Positions 36,899 to 45,874 of a stretch of 64,000 nt of DNA are shown here, piece by piece (the first letter of the stretch is position 1; every line of letters begins with the position of its first letter). The stretch spans positions 232,285-296,284 of the forward strand of contig NZ_CYPW01000006.1 of assembly GCF_001458175.1 (NCBI RefSeq). The letters run 5' to 3'. The DNA is from Shimia marina (GTDB lineage Bacteria; Pseudomonadota; Alphaproteobacteria; Rhodobacterales; Rhodobacteraceae). The notes beneath the pieces are model-generated. The model searched no databases. It had not been told where the DNA came from and was given only the letters and a program-made list of their open reading frames with translations. The position numbers were made by a program, and so were the translations under genes.

Positions 36899-37324
36899 AT
36901 GCTGCAATCCACTCTCTACACCACCTCCGCCACCGCCACTGGTGGTCGCGAGGGCCGCGTCACCTCTCAGGATGGCAAGCTGGACACTGTTCTGTCCACC
37001 CCCGCTGAACTTGGCGGTGCGGGCGGTGAAGGCACCAACCCCGAACAGATGTTTGCGGCAGGCTACGCAGCTTGCTTTCTGTCTGCGATGAAATTCATCG
37101 CCATGCAGCAAAAAACCACACTGCCTGCGGATGCCACCGTCACGGCAACGGTTGGCATTGGCCCCCGCGAAGATGCTGGATTTGGACTGGACGTTGGCTT
37201 GAAGGTGACACTGCCCGGCATGGACAAGACAGCAGCAGAAGCACTGATTGCCACGGCTCACGCCACATGCCCCTATAGCCATGCCACACGTGGCAATCTA
37301 GAGATCACACCAGAGTTGGCATAA
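36899..37324 (+). CDS. ohr: organic hydroperoxide resistance protein
   Basis: Thiol peroxidase of the Ohr/OsmC family, 141 aa, the typical length, reducing organic and fatty-acid hydroperoxides with lipoyl-type thiols. The catalytic Cys is C59 in GYAACFLSAM, the resolving Cys is C124 in ATCPYSHATRGN, and the conserved Arg is R17 or R20 in GREGR. GGAG lies six bases before the ATG at 36899; the ATG four codons upstream overlaps that site and is less likely. Controlled by the divergent OhrR gene through the palindromes immediately upstream. Confidence 0.95.
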   Translation: MLQSTLYTTSATATGGREGRVTSQDGKLDTVLSTPAELGGAGGEGTNPEQMFAAGYAACFLSAMKFIAMQQKTTLPADATVTATVGIGPREDAGFGLDVGLKVTLPGMDKTAAEALIATAHATCPYSHATRGNLEITPELA

Positions 37325-37340
37325 GCGCGTTCAACATGGA

Positions 37341-37369
37341 CAAAACCGGCCGCCCCTTCAAGGGCGGCC
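37341..37369. terminator. hairpin between convergent ohr and creatinase genes
   Basis: GGCCGCCC/GGGCGGCC stem with a six-base loop. On the minus strand it is followed by GGTTTTG, so it is best read as the creatinase terminator and may also stop ohr transcripts. Confidence 0.7.
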
Positions 37370-37405
37370 AAATCGAGCCGCGCCCGTCAGGGCGCGACCG
37401 CTGGA

Positions 37406-38614
37406 TCACCCCACAACGTTGAACTCAGGACCATAGGGATAGCCGGTGATATTCTCATTGCCGTCGTCTGTGATCACCAGAATATCATGTTCCCGATATC
37501 CACCCGCGCCCGGTTCACCTTCCGCAATGGTCAGCATCGGCTCCATCGAAATAACCATACCCGGCTCCAGCACCGTTGGAATGTCTTCCCGAAGCTCCAA
37601 CCCCGCCTCGCGCCCATAATAGTGGCTCAGCACACCAAAGCTGTGCCCATAGCCAAAGGTGCGATATTGCAGCAAATCGCGCGCCGCAAAGAACGCATTG
37701 ATCTGTTCCGTCACCTCAGCGCAGCTCGCGCCGGGCTTCAGCAACGAAATGCCCAGCTCATGCGCCCCCACATTGGCCTCCCACAGCTTGAGGCTGGCAT
37801 CATCCACCTCGCCCACAAAAAGCGTCCGCTCCAACGCGGTGTAATAGCCGGAGATCATCGGAAAGGTATTGAGTGACAGGATATCCCCACGCTGCAATTT
37901 GCGTGCGGTCACGGGGTTATGCGCCCCATCGGTGTTGATCCCGGACTGAAACCAAACCCAAGTGTCGCGATACTCGGCATCCGGGAATCTTTTGGCAATC
38001 TCAAGCTCCATCGCGTCACGCCCAGCCATGGCCACGTCAATCTCACGCACGCCTTCCTTGATGGCGTCACGGATCGCATAGCCCCCCACATCGGCCACCG
38101 CGGCCCCGGCCCGGATCAGCGCAATTTCCGCCGCACTCTTATGCATACGCTGGCGCATGGTAGGCTCATACAAATCCACCATCTTTGATGGTGCAAGGAA
38201 GCTTTGCAACTTGCCCTGCTGCAGCATGGTCAGGTGGTCACTTTCATAGCCAATCGCCGCAGCTTCCCCCGTGATGGATTTGATCGCACGCCAGTAATTA
38301 TCGCGCTGCCAATCCGTATAGGTGATATTGTCGCCATAACAGCGCCGCCAGGGCTGCCCTGCATCAATCCCTGCAGAGATGGTCACACAATCAGACGCGG
38401 TCACCACCACCGCATAGGGCCGGCCAAAGGCACAATAAGTGAACCCAGAATAGTAGGACACATTGTGCATGGATGTGAACACAGCGGCATCCACCCCATG
38501 CGCAGCCATAATGGCGCGCAATCCCGTCACGCGCGCGGCATATTCCGCCTCAGCAAATTGCAAAGGCGCTTTTTCACCATTGTGGAAACGATAGAATTCA
38601 GGACGTGCAGTCAT
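37406..38614 (-). CDS. creatinase (creatine amidinohydrolase)
   Basis: M24 'pita-bread' fold hydrolase of 402 aa, close to the length of the Pseudomonas enzyme, cleaving creatine to sarcosine and urea. Creatinase-like features: YYSGFTYCAFGRPYAVVV, ISAGIDAGQPWRR, and the catalytic His in SGINTDGAHNPVT, which falls at H232 as in the characterised creatinase. The metal ligands of M24 aminopeptidases are not all kept, as expected. GGAGG precedes the ATG. Sarcosine oxidase and urease genes are not in view. Related M24 hydrolases acting on other guanidino compounds remain possible. Confidence 0.9.
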   Translation of the reverse strand: MTARPEFYRFHNGEKAPLQFAEAEYAARVTGLRAIMAAHGVDAAVFTSMHNVSYYSGFTYCAFGRPYAVVVTASDCVTISAGIDAGQPWRRCYGDNITYTDWQRDNYWRAIKSITGEAAAIGYESDHLTMLQQGKLQSFLAPSKMVDLYEPTMRQRMHKSAAEIALIRAGAAVADVGGYAIRDAIKEGVREIDVAMAGRDAMELEIAKRFPDAEYRDTWVWFQSGINTDGAHNPVTARKLQRGDILSLNTFPMISGYYTALERTLFVGEVDDASLKLWEANVGAHELGISLLKPGASCAEVTEQINAFFAARDLLQYRTFGYGHSFGVLSHYYGREAGLELREDIPTVLEPGMVISMEPMLTIAEGEPGAGGYREHDILVITDDGNENITGYPYGPEFNVVG

Positions 38615-38843
38615 TTCGACCTCCGATCAAAGAGGTCCCGGCGTTCAGGACTGATAAGATAAAAGCGCATTCCGTGCAGGTGTGACCCGCCTGATGTTGG
38701 AATGTGGCGACGCCATCGCCAGTGCTGGCTCAGATATTGCACAAATCATGCCGGATTGGACAAGCAAATTCTGACACAACCCAAGCGCGCACAACCTTGC
38801 GCCCAAGTTTTTTGCGCTTACGGTGACACCACAGGAGGCAGCC

Positions 38844-39815
38844 ATGCAAACCGGACCCAACAACCTCATCACCGACATTGCAGGCCTGCGCGTCGGCCAT
38901 GCACAGGATGACACCCTCAAAAGTGGGGCCAGTGTTCTGATTGGCGCAGCACCGTTCACCTGTGGGGTCAGCGTGATGGGCGGGGCCCCCGGCACCCGGG
39001 AAACAGATCTTCTGGCCCCGGACAAAACCGTGCAGCAGGTCGATGCGCTCACCCTATCGGGCGGTTCGGCCTTTGGTTTGGATGCCTCTTCTGGCGTGGC
39101 AGATGCACTGCGCCACCAAGGGCGCGGTTTCCCGGTTGGGGATCAGACCGTCCCCATCGTGCCCGGTGCCATTCTGTTCGATCTGCTCAATGGCGGCGAT
39201 AAAAGCTGGGGTGACAACCCCTATAAAGCCCTCGGTGCTGCGGCGCTGGCTGCGGCGGATACAGAGTTTGCGCTTGGCTCCCTTGGCGCGGGCACCGGCT
39301 GCACCCTCGCCTCCCACATAGGCGGTCTTGGCTCTGCATCCATAATTTTGCCATCCGGCCATACGGTCGGGGCTTTGGTCGCGGTCAATGCACTTGGCGA
39401 CGCCTCCCCAGATGGGCAACACTTCTGGGCCGCACCTTGGGAGATCGACGCCGAATTTGGTGGCAGAGGTCTGTTGCCCAACGCGCCGACCACACTGCCC
39501 AATACCAAGCTGTCCAGTCACAATACCACCATCGCCATTGTCGCAACCGACGCCGCATTGACACAGGCGCAATGCACCCGCATGGCGACAGCCGCCCATG
39601 ACGGCATGGCCCGCGCCTTGGTCCCGTCACATACCCCGATGGATGGAGATTTGATCTTTGGCGTCAGCACCGATGCCAAACCGCTCAGCGATGAGATTGC
39701 CGACACATTGTGGATAGGTCATGCCGCCGCCACCTGTCTCGCGCGGGCCATTGCGCGGGGTGTCTGGCACGCCACGCCAAAGCCAGGCGATCTTTTGCCC
39801 TGCATGAATCCCTAG
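38844..39815 (+). CDS. P1 family peptidase (DmpA-like aminopeptidase)
   Basis: Ntn-type P1 (DmpA/ornithine acetyltransferase-fold) peptidase of 323 aa. N-terminal motif LITDIAGLRVGHAQDD, then DALTLSGGSAFGLDASSGV. The likely autocleavage point lies in SSHNTTIAIVATDAAL, between Asn and Thr, giving a new N-terminal Thr nucleophile; this is inferred from family members with Ser or Thr there. AGGAGG lies five bases ahead of the ATG. Its stop overlaps that of the convergent hydrolase by 4 bp. Family members release N-terminal residues, including D- or beta-amino acids; substrate here is unknown. Confidence 0.92.
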   Translation: MQTGPNNLITDIAGLRVGHAQDDTLKSGASVLIGAAPFTCGVSVMGGAPGTRETDLLAPDKTVQQVDALTLSGGSAFGLDASSGVADALRHQGRGFPVGDQTVPIVPGAILFDLLNGGDKSWGDNPYKALGAAALAAADTEFALGSLGAGTGCTLASHIGGLGSASIILPSGHTVGALVAVNALGDASPDGQHFWAAPWEIDAEFGGRGLLPNAPTTLPNTKLSSHNTTIAIVATDAALTQAQCTRMATAAHDGMARALVPSHTPMDGDLIFGVSTDAKPLSDEIADTLWIGHAAATCLARAIARGVWHATPKPGDLLPCMNP

Positions 39816-40591
39816 GCAAACAGCATGCGTGCCACGTCACTCTGCGCATCCGCAAAAGTATCGATGACATCAAAATGGTGCTTCCCGCCTGCCACGATGC
39901 GATCACAGCCCCATGCCTCAGACAGCCAACGCGCCTGATCGAGAAACACAGGCCGCTCCTGCGCCCCAACCAGAACGGTCACCGCCACGCCAGCGCGCGG
40001 GCGCTGCCACACCGGGCTTTCCGCCTCACATTCCGCCGCATCCAAATGCAGTTTCTCATTCATCGCAGTTCGCATCAGCGGGCGCAGATCCGCAACCGGT
40101 GAAATCGGCATGACGCGCGTGATGCGCTGCGCAACCTCTTCCCGCAAGACACCCGCGCAGATCATGCGCGCCACCAGATGGCCACCAGCCGAATGCCCCG
40201 CCAAGACGATTGGTCCTTCAACCATTGCCGAGGCTTTGGTCACGGCCTCAGCAATCTGGCCAGTGATGTCAGAAATCCGCACCTCAGGCGCCAGATCATA
40301 AGACGGGATAGCGACAGCCCACCCCTGTGCGACGGCCGCCCGTGCTAGATGGCTCCAATAGGATTTATCAAAGGCCATCCAGTAGCCGCCATGCACAAAC
40401 ACAAAAAGCCCTTTGGCCGCACCTTTTGGCGTGATCAGATCAAGCTTCTGGCGCGCGCCAGCCCCGTAGGCCACATCCTCCTGCGCCCCTGCGGAAGTGC
40501 GAAATGCGGCCGCCTCTTTTGCCCACCGCGGTGGAAACCCATCCGCCCCGGCAATATACGCCCCATTGGAATAGGCATCATCCCAATCCAT
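39812..40591 (-). CDS. alpha/beta hydrolase, arylformamidase-like
   Basis: Serine hydrolase of 259 aa. The oxyanion motif HGGYW (residues 67-71) is characteristic of kynurenine formamidase and relatives. The nucleophile elbow is GHSAGGH (S134), and the acid/His end shows LVGAQERPVFLDQA and AGGKHHFDVID. The ATG at 40591 follows GGGGGAG; a TTG five codons upstream is possible. It overlaps the convergent P1 peptidase gene by 4 bp at the stop codons. No other kynurenine pathway genes are near, so the formyl-kynurenine role is only a possibility. Confidence 0.88.
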   Translation of the reverse strand: MDWDDAYSNGAYIAGADGFPPRWAKEAAAFRTSAGAQEDVAYGAGARQKLDLITPKGAAKGLFVFVHGGYWMAFDKSYWSHLARAAVAQGWAVAIPSYDLAPEVRISDITGQIAEAVTKASAMVEGPIVLAGHSAGGHLVARMICAGVLREEVAQRITRVMPISPVADLRPLMRTAMNEKLHLDAAECEAESPVWQRPRAGVAVTVLVGAQERPVFLDQARWLSEAWGCDRIVAGGKHHFDVIDTFADAQSDVARMLFA

Positions 40592-40761
40592 CTCAATCTC
40601 CCCCAAACAGATCTATCTGGCACTCTGCGCGAAAGCAGGGGCAAGCTCAAACCGCTTTTGAGAGGGGGCCTCGGGTCTTTAACAAATCTGTCATGCCACC
40701 GTTACAGGCGCGTCACCTCCCCATGCGACGCCCAGCGCAGAATTCAACATGGAGATGCAAA

Positions 40762-42948
40762 ATGTTGCTGCGCAACCTATGCCTGACCTCCGCGTTGGCC
40801 CTGACCGCTGGTCATGCCGCCGCCGAGATGAACTTCAACCGCATCGCCTCGTTCCCTGTTGTCAAAAACATGGCCGAAGGCGAAGACACCCAACGCGAAA
40901 CCTCCCCGGAAATCATTGCCGCCACCCAAGACGGCATGACACTGGTCTATACAGACAGCCCGCTGGGCGTGCTGGGCCGCATCGACATCTCCGATCCGAG
41001 CAGCCCCCAGCCCTTGGGCAATGTGGCCCTTGTGGGGGAGCCGACCTCTGTTGGCATCATCGGCGATGTCGCCATCGTCGGCGTAAACACCTCTGAAAGC
41101 TACACACAGCCCTCCGGCGTGCTTCAGGCCATCAATATCACAGACGGCACCGTCGCCGCCTCTTGTGATCTGGGCGGTCAACCAGACAGCGTCGCCATTG
41201 CACCGGATCAGAGCTTTGTTTCGGTTGCCATTGAAAACGAGCGTGACGAAGACCTTGGCGATGGCCGCACCGGTCAAATGCCTGCGGGCATGCTGGCCAT
41301 GGTCTCGCTGACTGACGGCGCGCTCGCCTGTGACACACTGCGCATGGTCGATATGACGGGCCTCGCAGAGGTCTCCCCCGAAGATCCGGAACCAGAGTAT
41401 GTTTCGATCAACGCGCTGGGGGAAACGGTTGTGACCCTGCAGGAAAACAACCACATGGTGGTTGTCTCCAAAGAGGGTGAGGTGATCTCTCACTTCTCCG
41501 CAGGCGCGGTGGATCTGGACGGCATTGATGCCACCGACGAGCGCGGCGCCCTGATCTTCACTGAGAGCCAGAAAGCCCGCCTGCGTGAGCCGGATGCGGT
41601 GACTTGGATTGATGACAGTCATTTCGCCACCGCCAACGAAGGCGATATGGATGGCGGCTCCCGTGGCTGGACCATCTTCCACAAGGACGGCACCGTTGTG
41701 TACGAAAGCGGCACCGACTTTGAAAAAGCCATCATCCAGATCGGTCACTATCCGGACAAACGCTCTGACAGCAAAGGTGTGGAGCCTGAGAGCGTGACCT
41801 TCGCCAGTTTCAACGGCACACCTTATGTGTTTGTAGGTGCCGAACGCGCCTCTGTTGTGGGGGTCTATGATGTCACCAACCCAGCCTCCCCTGTTCTGAA
41901 GCAGCTTCTGCCCTCCGGTGTTGGTCCAGAAGGCTATGTGGCCATTCCAGAGCGCAACCTGTTGATTTCGGCGAACGAAAAAGACCTGATCGAAGACGGC
42001 GGCGCGCGGGCGCATGTGATGCTTTTTGAATATCAGAATGCACCGGCCTCTTATCCGCATCTGACCTCGGAAGGCGCTGATGAATTGATCGGCTGGGGCG
42101 CGCTCTCGAGCATGGTTGCCGACAAGGACGGCATCATCTGGGCGGTGAATGACAGTTTCTATGGCTTCCAGCCGTCTATCTTCAAAATCGACACCACCCA
42201 GACACCGGCCCGCATCGTCGATGTGATCCGCGTTCACCGTCAAAATGGTACGCCTGCCCAGAAGATCGACATGGAAGGCATCACACTTGATGGCAAAGGC
42301 GGCTTCTACGTGGCGTCCGAAGGCCGCACCGACCGCGTGGTCCCTCATGCGATTTACCACGTCTCTGCAGAGGGTCTGATCAAGGATCGCAAAGGCGAAA
42401 TCGGCCTCCCCGCAGAGCTGATGGCTGTTGAAAAACGCTTCGGCTTTGAGGGCATCACCAGAATTGGCGACACCCTTTGGATGGCGGTGCAGCGGGAATG
42501 GAAAGACGATCCCAAAAACCACGTGAAGCTTGTGGCCTATAACCTTGAGACAAAGGAATGGGGCGCCGTGCACTACCCCAAAGCCGAGCCAGCAACCGGT
42601 TGGGTCGGTCTCTCAGAAATCGTTGCCCACGGGGACTGGGTCTATGTTGTGGAGCGTGACAATCAACACGACCACCGCGCCGTGACCAAGAAAATCTACC
42701 GCATCTCCGCTTCCGAAATGGTGCCTGCCCCCCTTGGTGGCCCCCTGCCAGTGGTGTCCAAAACGCTGGTGCGTGACCTGCTGCCAGATCTCACCTCCAC
42801 CGGAGGCTATGTTCTGGACAAGGTCGAAGGTCTGGCCATTCTGGAAGATGGCACCGCTTTCTTCTCAACCGACAATGACGGTGTAGATGACCACTCCGGT
42901 GAGACAATTTTCCTGAACATCGGCAATATCGAACCTGCCGCCAACTGA
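40762..42948 (+). CDS. secreted phytase/esterase-like beta-propeller protein
   Basis: Exported protein of 728 aa. A signal peptide (LCLTSALALTAGHAAAE) is followed by an N-terminal propeller-like region (about 30-430) with repeats such as VYTDSPLGVLGRIDISDPS and VGVYDVTNPASPVLKQ. The C-terminal domain (about 440-720) is of the 'esterase-like activity of phytase' family, with DMEGITLDGKGGFYVASEGR, FGFEGITRIGD and KVEGLAILEDG. GGAG precedes the ATG. Periplasmic or extracellular action on phosphate or carboxyl esters is the family-level expectation. A terminator-like hairpin follows the stop. Confidence 0.88.
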   Translation: MLLRNLCLTSALALTAGHAAAEMNFNRIASFPVVKNMAEGEDTQRETSPEIIAATQDGMTLVYTDSPLGVLGRIDISDPSSPQPLGNVALVGEPTSVGIIGDVAIVGVNTSESYTQPSGVLQAINITDGTVAASCDLGGQPDSVAIAPDQSFVSVAIENERDEDLGDGRTGQMPAGMLAMVSLTDGALACDTLRMVDMTGLAEVSPEDPEPEYVSINALGETVVTLQENNHMVVVSKEGEVISHFSAGAVDLDGIDATDERGALIFTESQKARLREPDAVTWIDDSHFATANEGDMDGGSRGWTIFHKDGTVVYESGTDFEKAIIQIGHYPDKRSDSKGVEPESVTFASFNGTPYVFVGAERASVVGVYDVTNPASPVLKQLLPSGVGPEGYVAIPERNLLISANEKDLIEDGGARAHVMLFEYQNAPASYPHLTSEGADELIGWGALSSMVADKDGIIWAVNDSFYGFQPSIFKIDTTQTPARIVDVIRVHRQNGTPAQKIDMEGITLDGKGGFYVASEGRTDRVVPHAIYHVSAEGLIKDRKGEIGLPAELMAVEKRFGFEGITRIGDTLWMAVQREWKDDPKNHVKLVAYNLETKEWGAVHYPKAEPATGWVGLSEIVAHGDWVYVVERDNQHDHRAVTKKIYRISASEMVPAPLGGPLPVVSKTLVRDLLPDLTSTGGYVLDKVEGLAILEDGTAFFSTDNDGVDDHSGETIFLNIGNIEPAAN

Positions 42949-42976
42949 TCAGACTCTCCCCGTCAGACCAGTCAGA

Positions 42977-43003
42977 GCCCCGTTGCCTCCTCGGCAGCGG
43001 GGC
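42977..43003. terminator. bidirectional hairpin between convergent genes
   Basis: GCCCCGTTGCC pairs with GGCAGCGGGGC (one G-U pair, five-base loop), filling the gap between the phytase-like gene and the MFS gene. No clear T-tract lies on either side. Confidence 0.6.
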
Positions 43004-44206
43004 TTATGCCTTTAGCCGCATCCACATGAGATAAACGGCCACGCTGGCAGCAGCCAAACTGCCCGACCACACCAATGCGCCCTGGAACCCCAGCCACTCC
43101 GCCATCCCACCAATCGCGCCAGCGCCAAGCGCCGATCCGCCTGCTGCGATCACAGCCCAAAGGCTCATCACACGCCCCCGCATATCATCCTCAAGATCGA
43201 GCTGAATCGCCGTCTGCGTTGAAATCGCGGTCACCGTGGTCACAAAAGACATGCCCGCCGCTACGGCCAGCGCCATATGCCAATGGTTCACCAGCCCAAG
43301 CAGCGCCACAAGACAGAGCCCCAACACAATCGCCAGACGGGTCAGCAACGGCAGCCGCCCCGGCACTTGCGGTGGCAGGGCCGCCTGAGAGAAACCACCC
43401 ACAATTGCGCCAATCCCGGTGACACTCATCAACACGCCCAGCCCGTCAGCCCCGCGGCCAAAGACGCCATCTGCCAACGGTGGCAAGACTTCCAGCGCGC
43501 CCCGCGCCACCAAGGCCAGCACCCCGGCCACAAACATGGCCTCCCGCACCGCTGAGGTCTGCCAGACATAGCGCACCCCTGCGGCCAATGCCTGAAAGAA
43601 CGGCTCCTGCGCACTGCCGGTCTGCCGACGTGGGCGCAGCGACAGGCGCGACAGGGCCACCAGATAGGGCACAAACAAAAGCCACTGCACCAAAAGCGTG
43701 TGCCCCACGCCAATCGTTGCAATCAAAACGCCGCCCACCGCCGGCCCCACCATACGCGCAATATTGAAATTAATCGCCACAATGGTCACGACGGACCCGA
43801 CATATTCGCGCCGCACCAACCGAGGCGTCAGCGCCATGCGCACCGGATGATTGGCGGCCATCACCATGCCAATCAGCAGGGAGAGCAACGCCAATAGAAA
43901 CGGTGTTTCCATACCTGTCGCTACAATCGCCCAAAGCAGGCCGCACAACAGGAAGTTACAGCCTTGAACAGCCAAGACCGCATGTTTGACGTTCATCCGG
44001 TCCACCCAGACACCCATCAACGGCGACAGCATGATGGATGGCGCAAACAACAGCATGGCAATAAAGCCAACAAAACTCGAAGAGCCCGTCATCTCCCAGG
44101 CCAGCCAGCCCATCGCAATGCGCTGCATCCAGATGGCCAGCAATCCGAAAGCGGCTCCAAAGACATAGGCGCGAAAATTGGCCGATTTCAAAGCGCCCAA
44201 ATTCAC
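43004..44206 (-). CDS. MFS transporter
   Basis: Major facilitator protein of 400 aa with about twelve hydrophobic segments. It is of the MFS_3/enterobactin-exporter-like type: LAIWMQRIAMGWLAWEMTGS in the first loop region, then PLMGVWVDRMNVKHAVL. The start is a GTG; no ATG is nearby in frame. It is convergent to the phytase-like gene and upstream of no regulator, so the cargo is unknown. Confidence 0.9.
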   Translation of the reverse strand: MNLGALKSANFRAYVFGAAFGLLAIWMQRIAMGWLAWEMTGSSSFVGFIAMLLFAPSIMLSPLMGVWVDRMNVKHAVLAVQGCNFLLCGLLWAIVATGMETPFLLALLSLLIGMVMAANHPVRMALTPRLVRREYVGSVVTIVAINFNIARMVGPAVGGVLIATIGVGHTLLVQWLLFVPYLVALSRLSLRPRRQTGSAQEPFFQALAAGVRYVWQTSAVREAMFVAGVLALVARGALEVLPPLADGVFGRGADGLGVLMSVTGIGAIVGGFSQAALPPQVPGRLPLLTRLAIVLGLCLVALLGLVNHWHMALAVAAGMSFVTTVTAISTQTAIQLDLEDDMRGRVMSLWAVIAAGGSALGAGAIGGMAEWLGFQGALVWSGSLAAASVAVYLMWMRLKA

Positions 44207-44273
44207 GCGCCACTCCTACTGTCAGAAATCATCGGGGCAGTCTGAACTGAACATGTTAAGAGTGCAACCAACG

Positions 44274-44303
44274 AAAAACGCGCGCCCCAATCGGAACGCG
44301 CGC
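44274..44303 (-). terminator. terminator of the small heat shock gene
   Basis: On the minus strand a CGCGCG/CGCGCG stem (with an inner CC/GG pair around AATC-type loop bases) is followed by TTTTTCG. It lies about 57 bp beyond the hsp20 stop. Confidence 0.75.
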
Positions 44304-44359
44304 TCCCCTTCATGGGGCTGACAGCAAGGGAGGAGGATCTGTCAGTTGGTTTCTTCGGA

Positions 44360-44833
44360 TCAGTTGACGGCCTTCGCGTCCACCACATCCTGCTCCACGG
44401 CCTTGGGTGCGCCTGTGGAAATCTCAATGCGCCGCGGCTTGAGCGCCTCAGGAATTTCACGCTGCAAATCAATATGCAGCATACCATCCTCATGGCTCGC
44501 GCCCGTGACGCGCACATGGTCCGCCAGATGGAAGCGCCGTTCAAAAGCGCGGGTGGCAATCCCACGGTGCAGATATGTTTTATCCTTGGCGTCATCGCCT
44601 TTCTTGGCGGTCACGATCAGCGCATTTTCCTTGACCTCAATGCTCAGGTCATCTGCGCCAAATCCGGCAACCGCCAAAGAGATGCGATAGGCATCATTGG
44701 CGGTCTTCTCGATATTATATGGGGGGTAGCTCGGCTGGGCGACATCATTGGACAGAACACGGTCCATCATATTTGCCAACTGATCAAAACCAACGGTCGA
44801 CCGGTACAGCGGAGCCAGATCAAAAGTGCGCAT
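44360..44833 (-). CDS. Hsp20/IbpA family small heat shock protein
   Basis: Holdase chaperone of 157 aa. N-terminus MRTFDLAPLYRSTVGFDQLA is that of bacterial class A sHSPs. The alpha-crystallin domain (about residues 38-130) shows NAYRISLAVAGFGADDLSIE, YLHRGIATRAFERRFHLAD and the end motif GMLHIDLQREIPEA. The C-terminal I-X-I anchor is replaced by RIEIS. GGAGGA precedes the ATG. A heat shock promoter is expected in the 190-bp upstream gap; I could not place one with confidence. Confidence 0.94.
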   Translation of the reverse strand: MRTFDLAPLYRSTVGFDQLANMMDRVLSNDVAQPSYPPYNIEKTANDAYRISLAVAGFGADDLSIEVKENALIVTAKKGDDAKDKTYLHRGIATRAFERRFHLADHVRVTGASHEDGMLHIDLQREIPEALKPRRIEISTGAPKAVEQDVVDAKAVN

Positions 44834-45023
44834 GGGTTATCCTCCATTGAGCGACAACAATATGTATAATGCCTTCCCGAGGGACAGGCGGTTATGCGTA
44901 AGACCCGATTGCGGCGCCTTACGAAAATAGAGGTATGCGCAGATACTGGGGTTTCAAGCCCCTGTCTTTCACAGCGGCTTGAAAAATAGAAAATCCAAAA
45001 CAAATCAAATAACTAACAGATGA

Positions 45024-45842
45024 CTAAGGGCGTACAAACTTGGCCCCAGACGTGCTGCGTGTGCCAATCTGGATACGTTTCACGCCCGCTGGGGCCTGCG
45101 CCACGGGCCGGTCTCCAACCCGCATACGCCGCTTCAACTCCGCCACAACCTCCGGCAGCTCCATGCCAAAGGAAACCTTCTGCCCCTCTGGATTGTCCCC
45201 GGTCGCAGAGACCACCGAAAGGATCCGCACCCGATTGCCATAGCGCACAAAAACAGGCGCTCCCGAAGAGCCAAAAGTCACGTTGCAATCAAAGGTCAAC
45301 ATCCCCCAGCCGCGCTCCAGAATGGAACAATCGCGCTGCCACGACAGATGCTCACTGCGCCCACGACCATAACTCAGCACAGAGACTTTCTCTCCCTCCT
45401 GCGGGTCCACATGGATCGCAAAAGGATCCGCCTCCGAACTTGAGATTGGAGAGGCCAGCCGCAACAGCGCAACATCATGCGGGATCATTTTGGTGCTGAT
45501 TTTGCCATCCGCGCTGTCCTGATAGCCCGCATCAACAACGATGCGATTGACCTGCCGCTCCGTCAGGGACTGCCCCTCAACATAACCCGCTCGAAACATA
45601 ATCTGATCCGCGGGCAGAAGGCGCCCATTTGCGTCAAACACACAATGCGCTGCGGTCAGCACCTGATCGGGCGCAATAAGCGCAGCGGTGCAAAACCCGG
45701 CACCGGCGGCGTCCAGGCGCCCTATCGCCTCCCACCCCAGTAAATCCCCACGGCGCAGCAAGGGCTGCAAACGCTCCTCTGCGGCCAAAGGCTGCGTGAT
45801 CACGCTCAAAATCACAGAGAACAGACATCCCAAGACCCGCAT
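45024..45842 (-). CDS. secreted trypsin-like serine protease (copy 1)
   Basis: S1-family protease of 272 aa with a signal peptide (LGCLFSVILSVITQPLAA). Triad: H66 in VLTAAHCVF, D123 in PHDVALLRL, S193 in FGSSGAPVF. The Ser motif is GSSG rather than GDSG, as in V8/glutamyl-endopeptidase-like members. The ATG at 45842 is eight bases from GGAGGAG; two upstream ATGs are too close to or beyond that site. It follows its paralogue by 32 bp in the same direction, so both are probably co-transcribed. Substrate is unknown. Confidence 0.9.
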   Translation of the reverse strand: MRVLGCLFSVILSVITQPLAAEERLQPLLRRGDLLGWEAIGRLDAAGAGFCTAALIAPDQVLTAAHCVFDANGRLLPADQIMFRAGYVEGQSLTERQVNRIVVDAGYQDSADGKISTKMIPHDVALLRLASPISSSEADPFAIHVDPQEGEKVSVLSYGRGRSEHLSWQRDCSILERGWGMLTFDCNVTFGSSGAPVFVRYGNRVRILSVVSATGDNPEGQKVSFGMELPEVVAELKRRMRVGDRPVAQAPAGVKRIQIGTRSTSGAKFVRP

Positions 45843-45874
45843 CGCCATCTCCTCCAAACCTCAGTTCGCGCCGA

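Noticed and set aside
40777-42573. 598-codon minus-strand open frame opposite the phytase-like gene
   Set aside because: The sense gene has a signal peptide, ribosome binding site and recognisable domains; this frame has none.
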